Below are positions 54,985 through 64,000 of a DNA stretch of 64,000 nucleotides, one piece after another. Each line of letters starts with the position of its first letter. The first letter of the stretch is position 1. The position numbers and the translations under genes are program-made. Below the pieces are notes generated by a model. It searched no databases and was not told where the DNA came from. It saw only the letters and a list, made by a program, of their open reading frames with translations. This DNA comes from Symsagittifera roscoffensis (taxonomy: Eukaryota > Xenacoelomorpha > Acoela > Convolutidae): contig NC_087069.1 of NCBI RefSeq assembly GCF_963678635.1, positions 32,389,710 to 32,453,709 on the forward strand, in the 5' to 3' direction.

Positions 54985-57400
54985 GAACAGCTATGTAGTA
55001 AACATGAAAAACAGAGCCAATATAGTTTCACTGTCGAAAGCCTTCCCAGGCAGATCTCGAGCAAAAATTAAGTTAATCAGCGTCCCACTAAAGAGCGAGG
55101 GAAATATAACGAGAAAGTTAAGACTTACCTAACCACCAAGAAGAGCTGATATGAATTCCCCAAACCCGAAAAACCTCGCTGGATTTTCTGTAATTGAGTT
55201 CGAAATGTACAAAGCAATGATGTTTTTCCCAATGGGTCAGCAGCCGGTCCGGACAAAATTGCTACCCAGGTTCAGTAAATTAAACGGCAATGCGCTGATA
55301 TGAGTGCCCCAAATCAGAAAAATGTCGGTGGTTTTTTTTCTAGCTAATTTCGAGTTGTACGAGCAATCATGTTTTTTTTCCCGAATGGGTCAGGAGCTGG
55401 TCCGGACAAAATTAATCCCCAAGTTACACAAGACTGAAAGTTCCGAATGCCTTTTAACGTTCATGGAGCAGTAATAACATAAACAACATAAAAAAATAAT
55501 TTTTTTTTCAAAGATTTGGAAATTTTTCAATGAAAAATCCCCCCACACGCCATATAAAGCACAAAACAATAGATTGCGCTCGTTGTAACAAATCAATTAT
55601 GGCAAATAAGCTTCTTTTAACCAATTTGGAACGATTTCTAAGACGGATTAAATCTCCGCTTACGCGTTAATAGCGCGAATTATATCGCGCATTAATTGTC
55701 CCAAATTGGTCAAAATGGCAATCTTTAAACCCTCATAACTTTACAAAAAATGATCACAGGTGAAATATTTTTTCAAATTTAGGCACAGGACAACAATAGC
55801 TTTCAAATGATGTAAAAAAAGTCCGTCAAAAGTGGCTAGTTAAAAAATCGAAGTTTGTCTGAAGAAAAAAAACCCTACCCGAGCACAAATATTCCGTTAC
55901 TTTCGTATCGAAAGTCGGAGCAATAATTATGAGCTACGTTTCCTAGAACAGACAACAACAAGTAGGCCTTTAAATACAATCATTAATCAATTTCAAAATA
56001 AATGGCCAAAAATATTGACTACATCTAAAGACGAGCTCGTAATCCAAAGATGACCTCGTAATCTTAAGCTCTCTATTGGCAAATCTTGTCGCAAAGAACT
56101 GCCGGCGGAAAAAATAGACAAACTTGAAACAAATTTCGTAGTTATTAAAAAGGTACAATCACACTAGGCGTTTTTGCAATCAATATAATGAGCAAAAACA
56201 TTCGATTTAACATTTTTAATTTCTCAACGAAACAGTTTAATTTATTTTTTTTTGTTTTTTTTTGTATTAATTGCATTTTAATAATCTTAAGCTCTCTATT
56301 GGCAAATCTTGTCGCAAAGAATTGCCGGGGGAAAAATAGCCAAAATTGAAACAAATTTCGTAGTTGTTAAAAAGGTGCAATCACACTAGGTGTTTTTTGC
56401 GTTTCATTAAAAAGGTGCAATCACACTAAAATTGAGAACCAGACGTTTTTTGTCAAATTTCTTTTATTTTTTATTTTGGATCAGTTCGTTTGATCTTTGG
56501 GAATCCCATTATGTAGAGTAACGAATGTAAAATTGAATGATGACCAGTTTTCATATGCAGCCCTCACGTCAGCCAAGGGTGGCTTGGATGTTTCTTCTGC
56601 TTGCCCCTTAGGTTTACTTGCTTTTAAAAGCCTCAGCAGTATGAGCGAAATTTATATCAGGAAACAAATTTGGCTTGGAGCACGAGGAGGGAAAATATAA
56701 AAATGCATGCAAAATTTTTATTAGATTCTGCAAAAAGTGAAGCAGCTTCAGAAAACGGAAACCAAAAATTGAGCGTTTTTTATGATGAAAAGTACAAAAC
56801 GATTTGAAACTAGAACCTTCTGGTGTGGATAGGTTAAGTACATACCAGGTTAATTTCGGAGTTTCGATAATTTAGCAGGGCAATAATTTAGCAAGCAAAC
56901 AAGATTGAAATTGACAAATCAGCAACTAAGGATCGCTATTAGAATTAAAATAGGCTTAAAAAAATTAAGAAAACAAGAAGCGTTTACAAAAAAAAAATTA
57001 ATCAAAGAAAATTAGCATAGCCTCATGCCTGAAAAAATTATATGGAGATTGTTTAGCCGTTCAATTTTGCATGCGCTAAAAGAAATGTTTCGTCTCCACT
57101 CACATTGTTTCTGTTTTGGAGCCACGACAGCTTCACAGACAGATTAGAAGCGACCAGAGAGTGTGACGGTTGTCCCTGGGACTGCTGGTTGGCAATATCT
57201 GTAGACTGTAATGGTATTTGAGTCCATAGCCCCTATTAGAACAGGCGCCGAATCGGATTGTTACCCGAAACGGCCGCGGCAAACTGACAAATATGGACTT
57301 TCAATTGATGATGGATATAATATACTACCAGTAGCTTTTGAATTTCCGCCGGCCCTAGCGCTGGGACTTTACCACGTAAGCTCTGTAAACACTTAATCAT
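54985..57400 (+). pseudogene. heavily decayed copy of the PHD/RT element, with an internal duplication
   Basis: Scattered blocks in ORF2 order are: PNPKNLAGFSVIEFEMYKAM (about 55155; compare 3800-3860), a second version of the same block at about 55300-55425, SIGKSCRKELPAEKIDKLE at about 56065, and again at 56285. RVTNVKLNDDQF and AKGGLDVSS lie at 56515-56610, and LKLTNQQLRIAI at about 56905. The endonuclease end follows, with SVLEPRQLHRQI and a VDC.GI.VHSPY region (about 57105-57250). The RT core between these is lost. Stops and shifts are frequent. Confidence 0.8.
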
Positions 57401-57610
57401 TTCAGCAGTTTCTTCTTTGCAGAAGCAATTTTTCTCAACCTGACTGGCTTATTTCCCAGCCATTTGACTCTTTACTTTGATTCGCATTAAATATTGTTTT
57501 CTTTAATTTTCTGAAATTTCAATAGTTTTTTGAATAGTTGAAAGGATGATCGAAGAGTGAAGTACTCTCGGTTACATGATAGTTTCTCACATTCTGACAT
57601 TGAAACAAGA
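57401..57610 (+). repeat. 3' UTR of the decayed element
   Basis: The segment TTTTTTGAATAGTTGAAAGG..GAAGAGTGAAGTACTCTCGGTTACATGATA resembles 6170-6235. A similar tail is at 59115-59195. Confidence 0.5.
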
Positions 57611-58139
57611 TAAGCAAAACTTTAAAAAAAACTGAAATTTTTTTTTTTGGTTTGTGTCAATTTTTGAAGAAAAACGTATTCGATTGTGTCTACCTCTAAT
57701 TTTTAACGCGTTTCTTAAGTCAAACTACGCACTAGTAACTACAAAAAAAAATAAAATAAATTAAACCATTTCGTTGAGAAATTAAAAATGTTAAATCAAA
57801 TGTTTTGCTCATTTTATGCATCCTCAGGACTTGATTTTATATACAACTTGAAATGATCCATGATCTAGAAAAAACAAAAAACATGCCAAAAATACAATTA
57901 AATATTTTGACCAATTGAAAAATTACCACTGCAATTACATGAAAATATTGCAATCATTCATAAAAATTTCCTTTACTTTTCTGATTGCTTCTATTTTTTG
58001 ATTTTTTTTTTCAGAATTAATTTACGGGATTAGTTTTCTCAAATCTGACAAGTCAGTTGTTTGAAATTGTTTTAGCTATGATTATCCATTTTTTTGTTTG
58101 TTCCCTGCTGCTGAATTTTTCAAGCGTGTTAATTTTTGT

Positions 58140-58480
58140 CGTTTCCTCTAAATATGCAAATGTTTTAGTGTGAGTTGTGGGCTATGATCTGTGATTCAAC
58201 TCAGCAATTTTACCAACCTCCTTGTCGTATCCATGCAAAACATGTCCTACTGCAAGTCTTCATTGCGATGTTCATCAGTCCTGGTGGCTAAATGCCGCAC
58301 TAATTGACCGACATAGGTAGAGTTACCTCCACTTCGTCTTAGTTCATACACCATTTTGGGTTTCAGTTCAGGTGTAAAAGAAACGTCGAAGGAGGGCAAG
58401 CTTTTTTCAATTCCTGCTGTTGAAAATTGATCGGCTCAGAAGTTTGGCCCAATTAAGCACAGAACAGTTGTAATGGATTG
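58140..58480 (-). pseudogene. GIY-YIG nuclease remnant, Penelope-like element
   Basis: The minus strand reads VYELRRSGGNSTYVGQLVRH and then LATRTDEHRNEDLQ. This follows the (G/V)Y..YVGQ..RHL..R..EH pattern of the GIY-YIG domain that ends Penelope-like retroelements. The frame is preceded by LPSFDVSFTPELKPK. Stops flank it. Confidence 0.5.
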
Positions 58481-58844
58481 CGTCCCTACTCTATTGTCAA
58501 AAAATGCGTTGCATTGCTTGACCAGTTTTCGTCGTCGGTTTCTATACCGGCAACGCGGATCTTCTCTTACTTTCAAAAATCTTGTTAAGTGACATGGATA
58601 CTTTTCTATTCAAACCATAAGAGTAAAAATTTAATCCATTTTTAATCATGATTAAAATCAAAATGAAATAAAAAAACTGACTTGGCAGATTTAAAAAGAA
58701 AATAACCTCGAAACGAAAAGTTACAACGGAAAAAAGATTCAGAAATTTAAAGTAAAAGGTTATTCAGCGTTAAGTAATTTTTATTTGTTCACAGTTGTAT
58801 GAGTTTGATTTCTCGAAACTTCCCGACTTGGAGTAATTTGTATT

Positions 58845-58880
58845 CTGATGATGCACAAAATGTGTAAAAACGCTTAAGTT
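58845..58880 (+). other. third hammerhead-like core motif
   Basis: TTCTGATGATGCACAAAATG then TGTAAAAACG. The CTGATGA box is intact, but the GAAA box is changed to TAAAA. It resembles the pair at 2559-2675. Confidence 0.3.
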
Positions 58881-59014
58881 AATTTCGAAATTTTTTAAGC
58901 GAAATTTCACGATATCTTTTTGTTTTTAGTCTCAAGTTTACAAACGCACAGCTTGGTGTAAGTATCTGATAGACCAGTGGTCTCATCTCCAGCAAAAACT
59001 ACAAATTTCTCTAA

Positions 59015-59200
59015 ACTCTGGTTTACTTTGTGCAGGTGTTATTTTTCTCAACCTGGTTGTCTTGATTCTAAACCATCTGAATCGTTGTTTTGTTCATTCT
59101 TAACTTAACTTTTTTTTCCTGATTATCTGATGTTCCAGAGGTTTTTTGACTGGGTAGAAGGATGGTGGAGTAACGAATTAACTTCGGTTACAAGCTTTTT
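59015..59200 (+). repeat. 3'-UTR-like tail of the PHD/RT family
   Basis: TTTTTCTCAACCTGGTTGTC and GAGGTTTTTTGACTGGGTAG with AACTTCGGTTAC match the tail at 57430-57590 and, more distantly, 6170-6235. Confidence 0.45.
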
Positions 59201-59689
59201 TCGACTGTTTGAAATATTTTTGAAAAAAGATCAAAAACTTATAAGAAACTTGAGATAAATTTTTTCTAAATTTCTGTTTTTTTTTAAAACAATTTTTGTC
59301 AATGTCAATCTGATTTACTTCACACATTTTTTTTGTTTTTAAAATATATTCAAAATCACAGAACGCGCTAAAAACGACATTAATTTGCAAAAAAAAAAAG
59401 ACAATTTTTCAAAGTTTTTCTCAAATTTTGTTCATCATCAAGACCAACTTTTTTTTACAACCTTTCCAAATTGGTTCAAGATCATGAGAGATGGCAATTC
59501 TGGTTAAAAGATCAAATTTGAAAGTTCTGACCTATAAAAATTGTTCAATTGTAATTACATAAAAAATACGAAATCATTATTAAAATTTTGATGTTATTTT
59601 GTGAAAATATTTAGTTCAGTTTTGTTGTTTTTACAAAGTAAATTATTCTTTTTGAGATTTTTTTTCGTGCTAAATCTGATATCTAAATT

Positions 59690-60350
59690 TCTGAATTTAT
59701 TTTAGCGATACTTACACAAAAAATATAGCTTTAGTGTTAGTTCGCGGCTACTGAATTCTTGCGTGTTCAGTCTTTGCTTTTCCCTCAATATTCAAAACTT
59801 CAGAGTGAGTATTCAACTCAGAAATTTACTAACATCCTCAACACATCCATACAAAACTTGCCCTACTGAGTGTCTTCTTTGCAAGGTTCATCATTCTTTT
59901 TGGCTAAATGCAGCACTAATTGGCCGACATAGGCTTAGTTACCTCCACTGCGTCTAGGTTTATACACTCCGAAGGACGGCAAGCATTTTTGTTTTTCTGA
60001 TGATGAAACTGTCTGGCCCCAAACATTTGGCCCAATACTGCACCTAACAGTTGTGATGGGTTGCCTTCATAAGTGTTTGTCATAAGTATCTAGACGCAGT
60101 TACCTGCACTGCGTCTAGGTTTATACACTCCGAAGGACGGCAAGCATTTTTGTTTTTCTGATGATGAAACTGTTTGGCCACAGACATTTGGCCCAATGTT
60201 GCACCTAACAGTTGTGATGGGTTGCCTTCGTAAGTATTTGTCAATAAAGAGGGGTGGAATTTTTGACCAGTTCTTGTTTTGATTTTTGCTGCCGGAGCCG
60301 CGGATCTTTCTGTAATCCCAATGATCTTCTTAAGAGTTTCGTAGACCATT
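59690..60350 (-). pseudogene. second GIY-YIG/Penelope-like remnant with a 161-bp internal tandem duplication
   Basis: At about 59780-59965 the minus strand gives VYKPRRSGGN, stop, AYVGQLVLHLAKKNDEP, a decayed match to the 58.2-kb frame. The segment with TGCGTCTAGGTTTATACACT is present twice, 161 bases apart (59950 and 60111). The open 93-codon minus frame at 60080-60361 arises from this region and is not a clean domain. Confidence 0.45.
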
Positions 60351-60655
60351 TTATTGACCATAATAATAAAAAATTAGTCTTTTAATAGTGAAGCCAAGAA
60401 ACATTCAAAACATGGCATGGCAGATACAAGAAAACAAAAATCTCAAAGCAAACATATATTACGGAAAATTTTGTTCGAAAATTTAAGAAAAATGTTATCA
60501 ATAAGTACGTTAATTATAATGTATATAGTGTATAGATTTTTTAATTTTTTTTTAATTGTATGATGTAGGCATGTTTCTGAGTTTTTTCTTCGTTTTGGTT
60601 TATTATGTATCCTGATAGCTAATATTCTTATTGATAATTGAAAATAATATCAAAA
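60290..60655 (-). repeat. direct repeat, copy 1 (part of the Penelope-like unit)
   Basis: Shares AAGAGTTTCGTAGACCATTTTAT, CATGGCATGGCAGATACAAG and a TTTGGTTTATT end with 61630-61930. A more diverged version occurs at 58545-58800. Confidence 0.7.
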
Positions 60656-61400
60656 TTATGCCTAAAATTGGTAGAGCTCCCACAAGTAAAACAATTGCGG
60701 CATTTCTTTGCTGAATTAATTTTTTGCCCACTTAGCCGACATTTATCATTGTTTTTTACCTCTGGGATTGTCCTGGGTTGGAAGTTCTTGCTCGATCTCT
60801 TGAACCTTGTAGCCTCTATGGTTTTTCTTCACGTCGCGTTCCTCCCCAAAGACTAGTGTCTCTTCGACCGTCACTGCTGCGGTTTATTTTTCACTACCGA
60901 CCGATATATGTTCAACAATTCTGTTCTTCGAGTCTTCTAGGAATTCTGTTTCATCCACCCTTATGGCTGCTGATCGCGGCGTTTGTTCTCCCTTCTCTAT
61001 TCTAAGGATAGCTTTCAAGTGAGGCGCCTACTTTGAAGTATTTGCCATGTTCGTGTCCTTGTCCCTAACTGTCTTGCGTAGCTCAAGTCTAACTTGACTG
61101 TGGTGCATCCCTTCAGGGAAACCTCGAAGCAATAAGTGGTCCCGTATATCTTTGGACTCGTCTGGGTACGCCTTGAGTGCCGATGGCTAAAAAATACCTT
61201 AAAAAATCTGTTAATTTTTCTCCTGGCTGCCGCACGCAATGCGCTATCCGTCTTCTGAAGACCATTGATTTGTCAGTGTAATGCCTTCGAAAAGCTTCAA
61301 CGGTCTCATAATAGCTATTTCTAGTAACATCTGAAAGAATACGGTATATCTCAATTGCCAATTTCCGCAATCTCAACACATTGTAAGGCGGAGTTCATCA
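60656..61400 (-). pseudogene. LTR-retroelement gag remnant
   Basis: The minus frame 61113-61379 includes YYETVEAFRRHYTDKSMVFR, then IAHCVRQPGEKLTDFL. After one frame change it continues LGTQAYPDESKDIRDH and LIASRFPEG-like residues. This is the capsid C-terminal pattern of Ty3/Gypsy-type gag. Further down, at about 60690-60720, KKCRNCFTCGSS resembles a decayed zinc knuckle. No protease or polymerase follows. Confidence 0.6.
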
Positions 61401-61629
61401 GTTTCGGTTCCACACATAATACTCTTACAGTTTTGTAATTCGGCTAATTATTCAAGGTTTGTTAAGTATCTTTCAAATTCGTTAGAAACGGTGAAAGCCC
61501 CGGTAGAAAAAATCTTTCAGACCGAACTTGCCGTGCTATACTTAACGCCCAGCCTACTCAATTATTATTTTATTTATCCCTTTACTTGGAGTTTTTCTAG
61601 GTCTTACCAAGTCTTATCCAAATCTTGCG

Positions 61630-61930
61630 TCCAACTTAAGAGTTTTGTAGACCATTTTATCCGACCATAATGCTTATAAATTAGTCTTTCTATAGTCATG
61701 GCCAAGAAACTTTCTAAACATGGCATGGCAGATACAAGAATACAAGAAGACAAAAATCTCAAAGCAAAAAAATTATTACGGAAAAATTTTCGAAGTTTTA
61801 AATAAAATATTATCAATAACTAAGTTGATTGTAATGTATTTTGTGTTTTTTTTTTATCTTTCCAAGTTTTTTTATTTGTATCATATAGGCTCGTTTGTGA
61901 GTTTTACTTCACTTTGGTTTATTGTGGAGT
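61630..61930 (-). repeat. direct repeat, copy 2
   Basis: Partner of 60290-60655. It abuts the truncated end of the PHD/RT copy at about 61925. Confidence 0.7.
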
Positions 61931-64000
61931 TATGGCATGCTAAAGTAATTTTTCAGTAGGTAAAAACCATAATGGTCGTCTAGTTTGTCAATGTTATCCG
62001 CGAATTTTTCAAGCTCCTTAATTTTTTTCTTCGAAAAAATCTTTTCGGCAAAGTTCGCCGATTGGAGATCCTCGAAGAAGGAGTTCTTCTTTTGTTTTTA
62101 ATTTTATTTTTGGGCATATTTTTCGAAACTGTGTTAAAATTGAAGTGTACTGCGTACTCGAAGTCGGTACAAAAAAAAAACAAAGTTCGCACTTCTCAGT
62201 GCTCAAGCTCAGGCCGTTTTTTTTTTTGCAATTTCAGAATGTTTTTAAGGTCCCGTAGTACTGCCTTATAGTTATCGCTAAATTTCCATCATCTAAATAC
62301 CAGCTGTCAATTTTCGACTCCAGCAGTTTGACTAGTGTCTGAATTGTTTCCGCAAAAAGGGATGGAGCTTCAGGATCACCTTGCTGAGTTCCGTCTTCTG
62401 ACATTATGACAGAGCTTCCGTAAAAAAGGTAACAAGGTTTACTATACGCGCAATGGGTCTAATTACCCAATTCGGGACGATTTAAAAAAAACATGATTCA
62501 GCATTGTGTCTCTATTTAGAGAGTTAAAGGCATTCGTAAAATCTAGTTTTAAAAGAACAGTGCGTTTTGGATTTTCGTCGCGTTCAATTAGGTTTCGAAA
62601 CGAGTGTGCAGCTACTTCTACTCCTCGTTTATTACCACATCCTACCTGTACTTTTCCGAAAAAATGTTGCCGCTCGGAGAGGTCCTTGCTTCCAGCCCAT
62701 TTAGATGCGATACGTCTCAGCGTGTTGCCTCTGGCAATCGGTCTCAACCCTCCGTTTATTGTTATGAGAGCGATAAGCTTAGCGTCAAAAACGAATGGTC
62801 TTAAGGGTTCGGGTATTTTGCCATCTCCAATGAGGTTTATCAGCTTAGTAAGCGATTTCAGACAATTAAGTCCTACACTGCCGTTTGACTTTAAGAGCTT
62901 TAAAAAAATGAGCAACTATTTTGTGAGGACCTGCTGCTGATCCGTTCGGAAAGGACATTATTTCTTTCTATAGGTCGAATTCGGTTATGAAAAAACTAGC
63001 TAAGTTTTTTGGATTTGGAGTTGCAAGTTTGGTTCGCTGAGGGTGCTTAGACAACAATTTTTCATAGTTATCAGTTGAAAAAGGAGCAATTTTGTCCTCC
63101 GAAGCAGCAAGCCTTATCCCTCCTTTTCTATTTCCTTCATCGAGCGTACTACACATTAGCTTGTCTCTGCTCGAGGCCACTCAGAGGCGGGCTTGAAACT
63201 TGGGGTTGGGGTTTTGGAAGTGACACGTCATTTGCTCGAACTTTTTTATTTATCAAAGAGCTCATGCTTGTGGTCTGTTTGCCGCCACTTCTTTTCGGTT
63301 GCTCCAAAAAAAACATGAACCAAGTTCAAAAAATTAGCCATTTTGTGTCATCTTCTACATTATAGACGATGTCTTTTATTTTGTCTGACAGACTTTCCGC
63401 CAAGGGAACAAGCGAGTCTTTTGGTACTCTCTTGAGTATTCGGACATTTAAAGGGCTGAATTAACATAATTGTCTAGCAATAAATCATTAGATAATGTTT
63501 ATTATTTTACATCAACGCATAAAGGACATTGAAACCACTTTGATTTTTTTAAACTTGCTAAGATAGATATTTACACAACGGATACGATACCAACTAGAAC
63601 AAAATCAAATCCAATCCCATTTATCAGTCCTGAAGATTTTAAGCAATCTTTGCTGGTACACTCTTTGTTGTTGTCATCTTGACGCAGCATAAAGGTAAAA
63701 CAAAGGATTTTGAATGGACTTTAGTTGACTGAACTAACCCATGATAAGCGGTTATAAATCAGCAAATAAAACAAATAAAAGACAATTAAACTAAAGTTTA
63801 AAATCGAACTACAAAAATCAAACACAAGGAAAAATTTCAGCCAAACTCAGTACGTCCAGCGGTGCACCACCAGACACCTCAAGCCAGTTCCAGTTTCCCC
63901 CTCCTCACAGAAAGCCACTTAACAGACCTGTCTCTAAAATCCCTGAAGGTGCTCCACAAACAGGCACAAACATCAAACATAACAAATCTTTTTATTATGT
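61925..64000 (-). pseudogene. second PHD/RT element copy, minus strand, 3'-truncated and running off the window
   Basis: Reading leftwards from 64000, first comes a 5' UTR matching 2800-3126. ORF1 has its PHD Cys/His residues and an intact TGG where the 3-kb copy has a stop, although other positions have decayed. A TGA then lies at the ORF1 end, followed by ATG at 63314-63316 for ORF2. ORF2 blocks are GGIRLAASEDKIAPFSTDNY, GGLRPIARGNTLRRIAS, LLKLDFTNAFNSLNR with the motif A Asp present, a Q-G-D-P region at about 62375, and GSPIGELCRKDFFEEK. The match stops at about 61925, before the last third of ORF2. Several small indels break the frame. Confidence 0.85.

Noticed and set aside
59996-60175. 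CTGATGATGAAAC words as further hammerhead cores
   Set aside because: There is no room for stem II between the two boxes, and the word is simply part of the 161-bp duplication.

Overview
The window is nuclear DNA from an invertebrate animal. Evidence for this is one long intron-rich gene with GT-AG introns, AT-rich non-coding DNA, a poly(A) signal, and many degraded retroelements, foldback elements and satellites. I cannot name the species from the sequence.

The only gene I recognise with confidence is a VAC14 orthologue (PIKfyve/Fab1-FIG4 complex scaffold). It lies on the + strand, about 14.84-41.44 kb. I reconstructed 17 coding exons with consistent intron phases, giving 1035 codons. The conserved N- and C-terminal regions align with animal VAC14. 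Gly/Ser/His/Gln-rich insertions make it about 250 residues longer than the human protein. The introns hold most of the mid-window repeats; intron 15 alone is about 9 kb.

Left flank (1-14.8 kb): a decayed reverse transcriptase (RT) element (1-2.07 kb) and an (AT)n tract. Then comes a nearly complete non-LTR element (about 2.55-6.34 kb) with a PHD-finger ORF1, an RT plus restriction-like endonuclease ORF2, and an A-rich tail. Next are a 24-bp minisatellite and an unrecognised 199-aa minus-strand ORF with one membrane segment (6.4-7.0 kb). A decayed satellite of about 175 bp (9.7-10.85 kb) and dispersed repeats fill most of the rest.

Right flank (41.5-64 kb): a CR1/L2-like RT remnant (43-44.3 kb), several copies of a family of about 600 bp, and a 2.2-kb satellite with a 30-bp CpG-dense unit (49.1-51.3 kb). 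Further right are a tRNA-Arg-like sequence with a UAA anticodon (54.8 kb) and a heavily decayed copy of the PHD/RT element (55-57.6 kb). Minus-strand GIY-YIG (Penelope-like) and gag-like remnants follow (58-61.9 kb). A second, less decayed copy of the PHD/RT element lies on the minus strand and runs off the window end (61.9-64 kb).

The most unusual material is mobile DNA: the two-ORF PHD/RT/endonuclease family, whose two best copies repair each other's lesions by comparison; a repeated hammerhead-like core motif near these elements; and the 30-bp satellite whose length keeps all reading frames open.
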